Assembly: GCA_014803765.1 (NCBI GenBank)
Contig: JAAVBC010000017.1
Coordinates: 1 to 64,000, forward strand
Length of the DNA stretch: 64,000 nt
Direction of reading: 5' to 3'
From: Bacteroides sp.
Lineage (GTDB): Bacteria > Bacteroidota > Bacteroidia > Bacteroidales > Muribaculaceae
In this document: positions 17,922 to 28,900 of the stretch, one piece after another
Layout of the letters: every line of letters starts with the position of its first letter
How positions within the stretch are numbered: the stretch's first letter is position 1
Translations under genes and position numbers: made by a program
Notes under the pieces: model-generated
The model's database searches: none
What the model was told of the DNA's origin: nothing
The model's input: only the letters and a program-made list of their open reading frames with translations

Positions 17922-18137
17922 ATGGAAAGAGACTTTAATAGAATAAAAGTAGTTTTAGCAGAAAAGAAACGTACCAATAAATGGTTAGCTGAGAAATTAT
18001 GTAAGGATCCCGCGACGGTTTCTAAATGGTGTACCAATTCCGCTCAACCCTGTGTCGAGACCTTGTTTTCTATTGCTGAATGCCTTGAAGTCAAAGTTAA
18101 GGATTTACTTAACGACTCTGTTAAGGTCTCCGACTAA
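17922..18137 (+). CDS. XRE-family helix-turn-helix regulator
   Basis: A 71-aa Cro/CI-type protein made of little more than the DNA-binding domain: LAEKKRTNKWLAEKLCKDPATVSKWCTN (helix 2-turn-helix 3), then the usual VETLFSIAECLEVKVKDLL. It opens the restriction operon, 14 bp before the WYL gene, and is a likely controller of its expression. Confidence 0.9.
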   Translation: MERDFNRIKVVLAEKKRTNKWLAEKLCKDPATVSKWCTNSAQPCVETLFSIAECLEVKVKDLLNDSVKVSD

Positions 18138-18151
18138 CGATAATATTTGTT

Positions 18152-19177
18152 TTGGCTACTAATAAAAACGCTCGCCTCCGTTACGAAGCTCTAGACAAGT
18201 GTCTGAGTAATTTTACTCGCAAGTTCTACATAGAGGACCTGCAGAAGGCTTGTTGCGATTACTTAACAAAGGAACTTAGTATTGAAACAACTGTAAGTAA
18301 GCGACAGGTATATGCCGATTTGAAGGAGATGGAGCTGTCACCATCTATGCAAGCACCTATTAAGGCATATCAAGATGGGCAACGCAAATATTATCGTTAT
18401 TCACAAGAAGGTTTTTCCATTGTCGATTTAACCGATGATGAACTGATGGGACTTGAAGCTACGGTGAACATGCTTGCCTCGTTTCGTGGAATGCCACAGT
18501 TCGACTGGATGACCGATATTATTCGAAAACTTAAAAAGAAATACAAGGTTTCTGAAAACCAGAGAAATATTCTATCCTTTGATTCAAATGTCGATTTGCG
18601 TGGTATTGACAGATTCAAAGAACTGTTCAACTTCATCATCAACGAACAACCAATAAAAATCACATACGAGCCATTCGGCAAACCTGCTTTTGATGCAGAA
18701 ATCCATCCATATTATCTAAAACAATACAATAATCGGTGGTTTATACTCGGATACAACCCTGAGTACAAAGACATTACAATTTTTGCACTTGATAGAATCA
18801 AAAAGGTGGAATCTCTTAACGTTGATTTTATACAAGATGCCCTTATTGAAGACCCATTTGATTACTTCTTCGATGTGATTGGTACAACAATACCCAATCA
18901 TGGCGAGATTGAAAAGGTAGTCTTGAAATTTTCTCCAAAGCGTTATCAATACGTTTCGGCCAAACCAATTCATCATACACAGAAATCTAATGATATTAAC
19001 GGTACTATTACCATTGAAGTAATACCCAATAAAGAACTTGAAGCCATAATCCTTGGATTTGGCAAAGACGTTGAAGTGCTTGAACCGGAGCATCTGCGAC
19101 AAGAGATAATCGAGATAATGAAGGAGAGTTGCAAAAAATATGGACTTTTGAAGAATGACTGCAAAAGTCCTCTGTAA
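18152..19177 (+). CDS. WYL-domain transcriptional regulator
   Basis: A 341-aa WYL protein. The opening ATNKNARLRYEALDKCLSN is the usual start of Bacteroidota WYL regulators, so the TTG at 18,152 is a credible start. Residues ~10-75 form a winged helix, and the WYL domain runs from about 165 to 240 (ITYEPFGKPAFDAEIHPYYLKQYNNRWFILGYN, abbreviated; the YNNRWFILGY stretch). The C-terminal WCX part follows. WYL proteins sense ligands such as nucleotides and repress defence loci. Ends 40 bp before the kinase fusion gene. Confidence 0.9.
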   Translation: MATNKNARLRYEALDKCLSNFTRKFYIEDLQKACCDYLTKELSIETTVSKRQVYADLKEMELSPSMQAPIKAYQDGQRKYYRYSQEGFSIVDLTDDELMGLEATVNMLASFRGMPQFDWMTDIIRKLKKKYKVSENQRNILSFDSNVDLRGIDRFKELFNFIINEQPIKITYEPFGKPAFDAEIHPYYLKQYNNRWFILGYNPEYKDITIFALDRIKKVESLNVDFIQDALIEDPFDYFFDVIGTTIPNHGEIEKVVLKFSPKRYQYVSAKPIHHTQKSNDINGTITIEVIPNKELEAIILGFGKDVEVLEPEHLRQEIIEIMKESCKKYGLLKNDCKSPL

Positions 19178-19217
19178 CTTTGCAGCATCAAAACGAAACA
19201 GAAAATTTTTTAAGCTT

Positions 19218-22184
19218 ATGCTCAACACAAACTCTACTTCCGCAGCACAGTCGCTCAACATCGCCAACGTTCTTCTCTCTGCCAAATGGCAAAAGGTTGC
19301 AGACTCTGAATATGGTCACATCTTTACCCCCGAGTATTTTGCGTCGGGTTGGGATTCAATCTATGTCAATCCCTCCGACTTGAAGTTTGAAAACGTGTCA
19401 AAGGGTATGAGGAAGTTGGTCGCTCCAACACTTCTGATTACATCTGAAAAGTCCCAAATGGCGTATGTTCTCGCTTCTGAGGATATGCCTGTGTATATTC
19501 AGAGTGAATACACGAAAGATAAGAATCTCGGATATATTATGGCATTTGCCATATCTCCTGAGGTTTCTCCAGAGTATATGTTCTACGCCTGCAAGTTCAA
19601 TCTTTGGGAGCGACTGCTTAGTAACCGCATCGATGCTGATGACTATTGCCCATCATGGAGTAATGTCGGTATATTTAACTACGATCCCATGACCGGTATT
19701 AGTGAGCTTACTCCTGAGGATTTAATCCGCAGCCTCGGTGTAATTTCAATTCATACGATAGCCCGGCAAAAAGAGCTCATTGCGTCCGCTAAGGAGCAAG
19801 ACGCTGTAATTGAACAGAAACGATATGATGTAACCGAGTTGGTGAACCGATATATGATGTTCACACGTCAGGAAGGAATCTTCCGTCAGAATGGACTCGG
19901 GCTTCTTGCCAAAGTATATCGTATTGCTGCCGGAAGTTGGGCTAAACCTGAAGTTCTGAATATACTCAAAGAATATGAGTTCAAAAAAGATATTCTCTCA
20001 CAAAAAGAACTCACATTTCTTTCCAAACATCTCAACGATGTATTTACATTGGTAATATCTTCGAATGGGATTACACACCATCCAACTGATGGATTTGTTC
20101 AGCCGCAGGAAGTAACTGACTTCATGTGCAAAATTGCTTCGTTCCCGGAAAACGTGACCGTTTATAATCCTTTCGCAGGTTCAAACTCATATGCGATTGC
20201 ACTTCCGAACCATGTAGTTGGAGAAGAATTGAATAGCACTACATGGGCACTCGGTCAGATTCGTTTATTCGCAAATCACGCCGAACAACGAACTGATATT
20301 ACTTTAGGAGATTCCTTTACCTCTATAGGTTCCCCCGAAAAATTCTCGGCAATTATCACTTCCCCGGTATTTCTCATAGAAGAAGGACATGAAATCTCCG
20401 ATATTGTCAATATGCTCTATGACAAATTAGAGGATGGAGGTAAGTTGGTTTGTATCGTATCGGCCGGATTCCTTTTCCGTAAAGATCGGAAAGTGCGTAC
20501 TGTTCGAGATAGACTCATCAAAGACAGAGCAATCTCGTCGGTTATCATGTTACCCTCAAATATCTTCACGGGTACCGGAGTTTCACAAGCAGCACTTGTG
20601 ATTACTAAAGGTATTCCCAATGAGGAAATATTATTTGCCGATGCTACCGGATATACTCGCTTTGCAAAAAGTGTATATCGTGCAACGACCTTTGATTCCG
20701 ACCAATTCCTTAAAGACCTTGAAGATGAGGTGGTGAATTACTTTGAAAGAGGTCGTACAATTGATGACACAACCATCGGAGCGTCAATTGACTATTCAGA
20801 ACTTATTGATTCAGATCTGACTCCGGCACGCTATTTGACACCCAAACCTTCAGATGGGATGGCTCTATCTGAAATAGCATCTGAGGTAGAAGAACTTCGT
20901 GGCAAAGATATTTCAGCCGAATACTTCCTTACAGGTTCGTCTATTCCTGCGGCAATGCACCGTAAACCATTCGTTCCTGTAAAGGTAGAAGATGGAAAGG
21001 TTTCAACGGCAAAGAAACACGTACAAGTGCCTGAGAATGCTGTGATACTCGCTATCGTCAGTGGCAATATCCGCACTGTCTATACCGAGGGATTCACAGG
21101 GAAGATAGTGTTCCCCGCAGGTTTAATAAGAGTGCTGAAACCTATCAACGGGATCAGTGCTAAATACCTTGCTGCCGTACTTTCGACAAAGATAGTGGCA
21201 GACCAAATCAAGGCTCAGACTGTTGGGTCAATAATTCCACGCTTGAACAAACTGGATCTGAGACAGATTTTTATACCTCATCACAGTACGGTTGAGGAAA
21301 GAGAACAGCTTATTGCCGAGGTTCTATCCTCGGAAATGAGCGACTTGGAAAGTGAACTGCAAGTAACACTGGATAATCAAAAACGTGAGGTGCGAAGCAC
21401 CCGCCACGCCATGATCCAGACTCTTTCCGCACTATCTTCAAACTGGGAACAGTTGAAGATGTTTGCTGAACTTCATGACGAGGGCATTAAGTTGTCTGAT
21501 ACTATTGGCCGTATCAATCCGATTTCTGTCAAGGATTTGATGGGAAGTATCGGATATGCCATGTCCACTCTTCAAAGACAGGTTGAATCTCTGCGCTTTG
21601 AGAAACCGGATTGGGGCAAGGATACAGAAATCAATCCTTATAAGTTCATCAACGACTATATTGCCACCCATTCTTCTCCTTCTGTTAGAATGGTGAACAT
21701 CGGCAATGACAATGTTGTGGACTTCCCTTACTTCGCCGATGAGACCCGTGAAGCAAAGTATGAACATTCCGATGCCGCTGAAATCTTCTATGCTCCCGTA
21801 AGGTTACTTGAACGGATCTTTAACAATATCGTAGCTAATGCAAAAGCTCATGGCTTTACTGCTGATTCTACGAATAATGAGATTCGGTTCGACTGGAAGT
21901 CGGAAGATTCGGGTATCGTGATCACGATTGCCAATAACGGACTTCCCCTAAAAGAAGGTGTATCTGGAGACGATGTCTTAATGAGTGGCTTTACCACTGC
22001 ACTCAATGAGGATGCATCTGACGGAACACTCCATTCCGGTCAAGGAGGTTTCGAGATAAAGTCTCTTATGGAGGGACTCGGAACAGTAGAGGTCATATCT
22101 CAACCTGATGAAGAGTTCCCTGTGATTTACAAACTCACCTTTGAGAAGACCAATTTTGAGACTATTGATCTTTTTGAAGATTAA
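19218..22184 (+). CDS. Pseudo-methyltransferase/specificity/histidine-kinase fusion
   Basis: A 988-aa fusion. In order I see: residues 1-220, a domain with HsdS-like flavour; ~290-450, an HsdM-type N6-methyltransferase fold with a motif-I-like VYNPFAGSN (~315) but TSPVF (~381-385) where catalytic NPPF/Y is expected; ~560-720, a specificity (TRD)-like half (AEYFLTGSSI, SIIPRLNKLDLRQIFIP); ~725-830, a helical stretch with STRHAMIQTL that could be a DHp phospho-acceptor; ~865-975, a HATPase domain with N-box FNNIVANAKAHG (~868) and G-box HSGQGGFEI (~939), where the usual D-box Asp appears as Asn (IANNGLP). So methylation is probably lost while kinase/ATPase folding is kept. I chose ATG 19,218 because earlier starts lie inside the WYL gene. 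The receiver gene follows after 13 bp. Confidence 0.8.
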   Translation: MLNTNSTSAAQSLNIANVLLSAKWQKVADSEYGHIFTPEYFASGWDSIYVNPSDLKFENVSKGMRKLVAPTLLITSEKSQMAYVLASEDMPVYIQSEYTKDKNLGYIMAFAISPEVSPEYMFYACKFNLWERLLSNRIDADDYCPSWSNVGIFNYDPMTGISELTPEDLIRSLGVISIHTIARQKELIASAKEQDAVIEQKRYDVTELVNRYMMFTRQEGIFRQNGLGLLAKVYRIAAGSWAKPEVLNILKEYEFKKDILSQKELTFLSKHLNDVFTLVISSNGITHHPTDGFVQPQEVTDFMCKIASFPENVTVYNPFAGSNSYAIALPNHVVGEELNSTTWALGQIRLFANHAEQRTDITLGDSFTSIGSPEKFSAIITSPVFLIEEGHEISDIVNMLYDKLEDGGKLVCIVSAGFLFRKDRKVRTVRDRLIKDRAISSVIMLPSNIFTGTGVSQAALVITKGIPNEEILFADATGYTRFAKSVYRATTFDSDQFLKDLEDEVVNYFERGRTIDDTTIGASIDYSELIDSDLTPARYLTPKPSDGMALSEIASEVEELRGKDISAEYFLTGSSIPAAMHRKPFVPVKVEDGKVSTAKKHVQVPENAVILAIVSGNIRTVYTEGFTGKIVFPAGLIRVLKPINGISAKYLAAVLSTKIVADQIKAQTVGSIIPRLNKLDLRQIFIPHHSTVEEREQLIAEVLSSEMSDLESELQVTLDNQKREVRSTRHAMIQTLSALSSNWEQLKMFAELHDEGIKLSDTIGRINPISVKDLMGSIGYAMSTLQRQVESLRFEKPDWGKDTEINPYKFINDYIATHSSPSVRMVNIGNDNVVDFPYFADETREAKYEHSDAAEIFYAPVRLLERIFNNIVANAKAHGFTADSTNNEIRFDWKSEDSGIVITIANNGLPLKEGVSGDDVLMSGFTTALNEDASDGTLHSGQGGFEIKSLMEGLGTVEVISQPDEEFPVIYKLTFEKTNFETIDLFED

Positions 22185-22197
22185 AAATATTACGACT

Positions 22198-23313
22198 ATG
22201 CGCGAAAACAAATACATACAGGTCCTATGGGTTGAGGACGATCCTCTGATTACTTCTGCATATCCTAATGAGGCAGATATGGTAGCGGGTATTGAACTTC
22301 ATGCTTTTCCATGCTGGGAAGATGCAGAGGCGGAACTTGAAAATAATTATGGCCGATGGGATGCCATCATCTTGGATGCCAAATGTAGGTATCGAAAAGA
22401 TGATGCAGACAAAGCAGAGAAATTCCTAAGTCACGTCTTTCCGAAGATAATGACTCTTGCAGCCCGCAAAAACCGAACAATACCTTGGTATGTTCTCTCC
22501 GGTCAAGGGGAGGATGATATTCGTGATCTCATTCCGGATACCAATGACTGGGATGCTGATTGGCTGAGGATTGTCAACCGTCGATTCTATTCCAAGAATG
22601 GTAAAGTAACTCTTGGTGGCGTTGAAAAACACGAGCGTCATGCTCTCTTTAATAGAATCAAGACCCAAGTGACCCACTATCGCCATGAGATGCAGATTGA
22701 ACACAATCTATACCCGGATGTCTTCTCTGCTCTTGACCGACTTGATTTAGCCGGAGAGGTTGGATATTATCTTATGCCTCTGCTTGAACCTATCCATTTC
22801 GAGGGCACGTCGAATGCAGACTACAATCGAAGATATGTTGACCTACGCAAGTCTCTGGAACACATCTTCCGTCATATGATTAAGATGGGACTTCTCCCAC
22901 CGATTATTGTCGGAAAGAATAAAAAGGAGAATGTCAATCTGTCATGGAGCAGTTTATTCCTTGGTGGTTCGCAACCCGAAAATCTCTCAGTTTTACTGGA
23001 CAGCGAAAAGAAATTTTGGGACAAGGTGACTCGTAATACCGAGAATCCTATTTTGCCAAAGCAGTTATCTGAATGGTTAAAGTCAGCGGTGTTCCAAGCA
23101 GGTGGAGCGGTACACACCTCAACCGGAGAAGAAGAAATTGCCATGAATCTTGACAATTATCTTCCTCATGTAGATAGGTCTCCCTACATGCTTCGTTCAC
23201 TTGCAATGGGATTATGTGATTTCATTTTATGGTATGATAATTTTGTAAAGGCTAATCCAGACGAGAAAATGAATGCCGTAAAATTTTGGACCCTTAAAAA
23301 TTCAAAATTCTGA
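22198..23313 (+). CDS. Receiver-domain protein with unknown output domain
   Basis: A 371-aa protein. Residues 5-140 look like a response-regulator receiver: acidic cluster VEDD (13-15), phospho-acceptor candidate D60 in AIILDAKC, S101 in WYVLSGQG and K133 in RRFYSK. The remaining ~230 residues (for example DLRKSLEHIFRHMIKMGLLPP) match no DNA-binding output domain I recognise. ATG 22,198 is chosen, since an earlier start overlaps the kinase gene. Placed between the kinase fusion and hsdM with 13- and 3-bp gaps, it probably receives phosphate from that fusion and acts on the restriction complex or its expression. Confidence 0.78.
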   Translation: MRENKYIQVLWVEDDPLITSAYPNEADMVAGIELHAFPCWEDAEAELENNYGRWDAIILDAKCRYRKDDADKAEKFLSHVFPKIMTLAARKNRTIPWYVLSGQGEDDIRDLIPDTNDWDADWLRIVNRRFYSKNGKVTLGGVEKHERHALFNRIKTQVTHYRHEMQIEHNLYPDVFSALDRLDLAGEVGYYLMPLLEPIHFEGTSNADYNRRYVDLRKSLEHIFRHMIKMGLLPPIIVGKNKKENVNLSWSSLFLGGSQPENLSVLLDSEKKFWDKVTRNTENPILPKQLSEWLKSAVFQAGGAVHTSTGEEEIAMNLDNYLPHVDRSPYMLRSLAMGLCDFILWYDNFVKANPDEKMNAVKFWTLKNSKF

Positions 23314-23316
23314 CGT

Positions 23317-24816
23317 ATGATTACAGGACAGATTAAATCGCAGATTGACCAAATATGGGAAACCTTCTGGACGGGAGGTATTACCAACTCTATAACTCTT
23401 CTTGAACAGATGACCTATCTTCTATTTATGAAGATGCTTGATGATGCCCAGATCCGTCAGGAAAGTAAGGCTTCCGCATTAGGCACACAGGTAAGAGAGC
23501 CAATGTTTGACTATGGAACGTGGCACAATCCTGACACTGACCAAGATGTACTGATGTCAGATTTGCGCTGGAGCAATTTCAGACATTTTGAACCGGAAAA
23601 GATGTATCGCGTTGTAAGTCGGGATGTGTTTTCCTACATAAAGCACCTTAATCGGGGCAAGCAGTCGGCTTATTCACACTTCATGAAGGATGCAGTCTTT
23701 ATGATTCAGAATCCCCGCACGCTTGTCAAGGTAGTTGATGGTATCAGCGCACTTGATATGAACAATCGTGATGCTATGGGCGATGTCTATGAATATGTGC
23801 TTGGAAAAATGGCTGCGAGCGGAACCAACGGACAGTTTCGCACTCCGCGTCATATCATACGTATGATGGTAGAACTGATGCAGCCCACACTTGATGACAC
23901 TATCTGCGACCCTGCTATGGGAAGTGCTGGTTTCATCGTGGAGAGTGCCAAGTATGTGCAGGAACATTATAAAAAGGAACTTGCCAAGAACTCGGTAAAG
24001 GAACATTTCCGTAACACTATGCTTCATGGATTTGACACTGACGCCACAATGCTACGCATCGGGGCTATGAATCTCATGCTCCATGATGTTGACAATCCGC
24101 AAGTAGCATGGCAGGATTCTCTTTCAGCCGACAACACAGATACAGAACGTTATTCGTTGATACTTGCCAACCCTCCGTTTGCCGGAAGTCTTGACAATGA
24201 TGCAGTGTCAAAGAGTCTGTTGGCAATTGCAAAGACCAAGAAAACTGAGTTGCTGTTTCTTGCCCTGTTTATTCGCTCATTGCGTGTGGGTGGACGCTGC
24301 GCGTCTATTGTTCCCGATGGTGTGCTGACCGGTTCATCAAAAGCACATAAGGACTTACGGAAGGAGTTGGTAGAGAACCAATGCCTTGAAGCCGTTATCT
24401 CTATGCCAGCCGGAGTCTTTCTGCCCTATTCCAACGTCTCGACCGCAATCCTGATTTTTACAAAGACAAATGCGGGGGGAACGGACAAAGTGTGGTTTTA
24501 TGATATGAAAGCCGACGGCTTTTCACTCGACCAGAAGCGCAATGAAGTTTCGGAGAATGATATTCCCGATATAATCTCACGTTTCCCCAATCGTAAAAGC
24601 ACTGAAGCGGATCGTAACCGTACGGAGCAATCATTCCTTGTTCCTCAGAGTGAGATTATCGAAAACGGTTACGACCTTGCCTTCAACACCTACAAAGAGA
24701 CCATTCGCGAAAAGATAGAGTTTGAGCCTTCTGAGTTAATTATGAACAGACTTCATTCTACCGAGGAGAACTTTCTCCGTGGTATGGTGGAGCTCCAAAA
24801 GATGCTTGCACAATGA
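23317..24816 (+). CDS. hsdM: Type I restriction enzyme modification subunit HsdM
   Basis: A 499-aa N6-adenine methyltransferase. The helical N-terminal HsdM domain (ITNSITLLEQMTYLLFMKML) is followed by FRTPRHIIRMMV, SAM motif CDPAMGSAGF at ~197-206 and catalytic NPPF at 285-288. Unlike the fusion upstream, all catalytic motifs are intact. It methylates adenine when combined with HsdS. Starts 3 bp after the receiver gene and overlaps hsdS by 4 bases. Confidence 0.96.
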   Translation: MITGQIKSQIDQIWETFWTGGITNSITLLEQMTYLLFMKMLDDAQIRQESKASALGTQVREPMFDYGTWHNPDTDQDVLMSDLRWSNFRHFEPEKMYRVVSRDVFSYIKHLNRGKQSAYSHFMKDAVFMIQNPRTLVKVVDGISALDMNNRDAMGDVYEYVLGKMAASGTNGQFRTPRHIIRMMVELMQPTLDDTICDPAMGSAGFIVESAKYVQEHYKKELAKNSVKEHFRNTMLHGFDTDATMLRIGAMNLMLHDVDNPQVAWQDSLSADNTDTERYSLILANPPFAGSLDNDAVSKSLLAIAKTKKTELLFLALFIRSLRVGGRCASIVPDGVLTGSSKAHKDLRKELVENQCLEAVISMPAGVFLPYSNVSTAILIFTKTNAGGTDKVWFYDMKADGFSLDQKRNEVSENDIPDIISRFPNRKSTEADRNRTEQSFLVPQSEIIENGYDLAFNTYKETIREKIEFEPSELIMNRLHSTEENFLRGMVELQKMLAQ

Positions 24817-25973
24817 ATCACGGCTGGGAAAAGTTTAGATTTGGAGACCTTTGCGAAATCGTTAGAGGGGGCTCGCCACGCCCGATTCAATCCTATCTCA
24901 CAGATTCTGTCGAGGGATTAAACTGGATAAAAATTGGAGATGTTGCCCCCGGATCTAAATACATAACTTCAACCAAAGAAAAAATCAAGCCTGAGGGTTT
25001 GTCGAAAACAAGGCAAGTTTTTAAGGGAGATTTTATCCTTTCAAATTCAATGAGTTTTGGTCGTCCCTATATTCTTAAAATTGACGGATGTATTCATGAT
25101 GGATGGTTGGCTATTAAAAATGTAGATGCGCATTTTAATCCCGATTTTTTATTCTATTTTCTTTCATCTCCAACAACTTATTCGAAGTTTGAGCGATTAG
25201 TTAAGGGTGGAGTCGTGAGCAATTTAAACTCCGATATTGTAAAGGGATTAGTCATTCCTGTTCCTCCCCCTATACTACAACAAAAGATAGCTTCTGAACT
25301 TGATAAGTTAAACGAGTTGATTGAGTTAAAGCGCATACAGCTTAAAGATCTTGATATCCTTGCACAATCTTTATTTTACGAGACTTTCGGTGATCCAATT
25401 GAAAATCCCAAAAAATGGGAAATAAAATCCTTATCAAATGTAGCTCCCCAACAACAATATGAAGGGGAGATAGTAGATAATAACGGTATGTATTGGCTGT
25501 TGAATTTAGATATAATTGAGAAAAATACTGGAAGGATTATCAATTATCTCTATGTTAAAGCTGATGAAATTGGCAATTCAGTTTATAAGATTGGACCAGG
25601 TCAGGTGCTGTTTTCAAAATTACGACCTAACCTCAATAAGGTTGTTATTGCTAATCACTCAGGATTTTGTACATCAGAACTACTTCCCCTAAATCCTAAG
25701 AATGGAATCTTAAATTCGATATTTCTTTCTTATTTATTAAGGCTACCTACTTGTGTTTCAATCTTTAGTGGAAAAGTTGCTGGAGCTAAAATGCCAAGAG
25801 TGGATTTGAAGGTTTTTAGAAATTTCCCATTAATTCTTCCTCCCATTTCACTTCAAGAGGAATTTGCCAAACGTATAGAGGCGATTGAGGCGCAGAAGAG
25901 GCTGATTGAATCAACGATTGCGGACTTGGAAACTCTCCTTGCAAGCCGCATGGATTACTGGTTTAATGACTGA
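24813..25973 (+). CDS. hsdS: Type I restriction enzyme specificity subunit HsdS
   Basis: A 386-aa protein with two target-recognition domains. The first opens with WEKFRFGDLCEIVRGGSPRP and closes VIPVPPPILQQKIASELDKL (shortened) near 165, with the conserved helix after it; the second begins near 205 (WEIKSLSNVAPQQQ) and closes ILPPISLQEEFAKRIEAIE near 350. These read a bipartite DNA site. The bases recognised cannot be deduced. Base composition is more AT-rich than hsdM and hsdR, as is common for exchanged hsdS genes. Confidence 0.94.
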   Translation: MNHGWEKFRFGDLCEIVRGGSPRPIQSYLTDSVEGLNWIKIGDVAPGSKYITSTKEKIKPEGLSKTRQVFKGDFILSNSMSFGRPYILKIDGCIHDGWLAIKNVDAHFNPDFLFYFLSSPTTYSKFERLVKGGVVSNLNSDIVKGLVIPVPPPILQQKIASELDKLNELIELKRIQLKDLDILAQSLFYETFGDPIENPKKWEIKSLSNVAPQQQYEGEIVDNNGMYWLLNLDIIEKNTGRIINYLYVKADEIGNSVYKIGPGQVLFSKLRPNLNKVVIANHSGFCTSELLPLNPKNGILNSIFLSYLLRLPTCVSIFSGKVAGAKMPRVDLKVFRNFPLILPPISLQEEFAKRIEAIEAQKRLIESTIADLETLLASRMDYWFND

Positions 25974-25979
25974 TTGCTT

Positions 25980-28900
25980 ATGATGAACTTTGACTATCTT
26001 AAAGATATACCGGAACTTTCGGCGATGTATCGCTATTGTGATTCTGCCGAAAGAAATCAGTATGCCGACCCTGAAATGTCGGCGCTGAATGCACGCAGAG
26101 CCCTTGAATGGATGGCGCGCGCCATCTTCACGATGAAAAATATGGAGATTCCTGAACGATTCTCTCTGTTTGACATGGTGACGTCGCCAACATTTACTGA
26201 ATTTGTAAATGATGAACGATTGATGATGGCTGTGCATTATATCCGCAAGATAGGAAATGCCGGAGCGCATATCAGGAATGTGAAACGAAGTGAATCGTTC
26301 TTTGCAGTTCTTAATCTCTATAACTTTATAGGTGGAATACTGCTTAAACTTAGAGTGATAGACGAACTGCTACCATTTGACAAGGAACTGTTGCCTAAAG
26401 CTCCGACGTTATCAATACCCACAAAAGAGGTTGACCCTGAAAAACCTAAGGATTTCGCAGTACAGGTAGATCCGGAAACGGTCAGCGAGGCCTCCTTCGT
26501 CAGCCCTGCTGTGTCTTGGGCAAACATCTCTGAGGCAGAGACTCGTAGGAGATTTATAGACCTTATGCTTAGGGAAGCTGGGTGGGATGTGCTTGATACC
26601 GATGGAGATATACAGCCCGGTAAGGCCTGCGTTGAAATCGAGGTTCAGGGTATGCCTAACAACGAGGGCGTTGGCTATGCAGATTATGTACTTTTCGGAC
26701 CGGATAGGAAACCTCTTGCCGTGATTGAAGCTAAAAGAACAAGTGTCAATCCCACATCCGGCGAGCATCAGGCTGAACTCTATGCAGACTGTCTGGAAAA
26801 GAAATATGGTGTGCGCCCTGTGATATACCTCACCAACGGATTCAAGCATTATGTAGTTGACCGCCTTGGATTCCCAAAACGTGAAATCTCGGCATTTCAT
26901 AGTCTTGAAGATCTGCAGGTGCTTCATCATCGTCAGGGACGAGCCGACATCACCGATATGTCGGTCAAACAGGAAATATCGGGACGCTATTATCAGATAG
27001 CCGGCATTCATGCTCTTTGCGATCATTTCAACAAGAAACACCGTAAGGGACTCTTGGTAATGGCCACTGGAACAGGCAAGACTCGCACGGCAATATCACT
27101 TGTTGATCTGCTGATGCGTGCCGGATGGGTGAAGAATACACTATTTCTTGCTGACCGTACTTCGCTCGTAAAACAGGCCCGCAGGGAATTTGCCAAGCAT
27201 CTACCCAACGTTGAGTGCAGCGACCTCACAGCCACAGAACACAACAAGAACGCCCGTATCCTTTTCTCCACATATCAAACAATGATAAACTATGTGGATG
27301 CCGACGTAAAGCCGTTCTCCGTCGGGCGTTTTGACTTGATTATTGTTGATGAGGCTCACCGCTCCATATTTGACAAGTTCAAAGCTATTTTCCGCTACTT
27401 CGATGCCATGCTCGTGGGACTTACAGCCACGCCACGCGACCAGGTGAACCGCTCTACCTACGACATCTTCGAGCTGGAGCAGGGTGAACCAAACTATGCA
27501 TACGAATATCAAACAGCTGTAGACGACGGCTTCCTCACGCCTTACCGCGGACTCAAATATGAATCGGATGTTTTGAAAAACGGCATACGGTACGATGACC
27601 TTTCGGAAGAGGAGCGTGAACAGATGGAGCAGATTTGGGAATGGGAGGCGTTGCAGGATGCAATCGACCCGGAACGAGCTTCCGAACCGCGTGACATCGG
27701 AAACTCCGAGATATTCAAGTATGTCTATAACACGTCCACTATCGACAATATGCTCAATGAGCTAATGTCAAAAGGGCTGCGCGTAGAGAGCGGGGAAAAG
27801 ATTGGAAAAACCATCATTTTTGCCATGAACCGTGAGCACGCCGAGAAGATTGTGACGCGCTTCAATATATTGTTCCCTCACCTTGGCCCAGACTTCTGCA
27901 AGCAGATTGACTATTCCATAAAGTATGCGCAGGACCTGATTGAGAAATTTGAGGTTCGTGGTGGTATGCCTCAAGTTGTTGTTTCGGTTGATATGCTCGA
28001 CACCGGTATCGATGTGCCTGATGTGCTTAACCTCGTATTCTTCAAGCGTGTGCGGTCCCGTATAAAGTTCTGGCAGATGATAGGACGAGGCACACGACTT
28101 TCGGAGGATATATTTAGCCCCGGGAAGCATAAGGAGGAATTCTACATTTTTGACTGGTGCGGCAACTTTGATTTCTTCGGGCAAAATCCTATGGGGATTG
28201 AACCGATGCGCACTCAGTCGCTTACCGAAAGGCTCTTTGGGCTACGCGCTGATATCGCACTGCTGCTTCAGGCTGCGCAATATCAGGAGGATGGTAGTTG
28301 GGAAAAGGAATGGCACGACAAGCTAAAGGAGACATTACATGGTCAGCTCATGCAACTCAACGACAATCATATTTCAGTGCGCGAACATTGGGAAACCGTG
28401 GCTTTTTATCGTAACAAGTCCAACTGGCAGGTACTGAATGCTGTCGGGGTCGATGATATGAAACGAGAAATAGCTCCGTTACTGCCCACAATGGGCGGCA
28501 ATGAACCGGCACTGAAGTTTGATATGCTTTCTCTCTACGTCCAGCTTTCACTGCTTGATGATTCTTTCGATGCTTCTCGATATGAGGGGAAGATTACTGT
28601 AATCGCACAAGCATTGAGAAAACTTGGCACAGTGCCACAGGTCATGTCAAAGATAGATCTAATCAATGAGGTATTGACACCTAATTTCTGGGATAACAAA
28701 TCGTTGTCTTCCATAGAGAAGATGCGTCTTGAACTGCGCGACTTATTACAATTCCTTACGGGGAACTCGGGCAGAACGTTTGATGTTAATATCAACGATG
28801 AATCGTCATTCAAAGGAGAAGCCGGTGCGATAAACCCCACTATGACCTACAGGCAGAAGGTGCTTGACTTTCTTGCTGAACATCGCGATATGCCTGTGCT

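Noticed and set aside
19155-19217. Upstream start of the kinase fusion gene
   Set aside because: The extra 21 residues overlap the WYL gene and do not resemble any domain; ATG 19,218 fits better.
20346-20372. Sequencing error behind the TSPVF motif
   Set aside because: The frame is open throughout and neighbouring motifs are in register, so a true substitution is more likely than an error.
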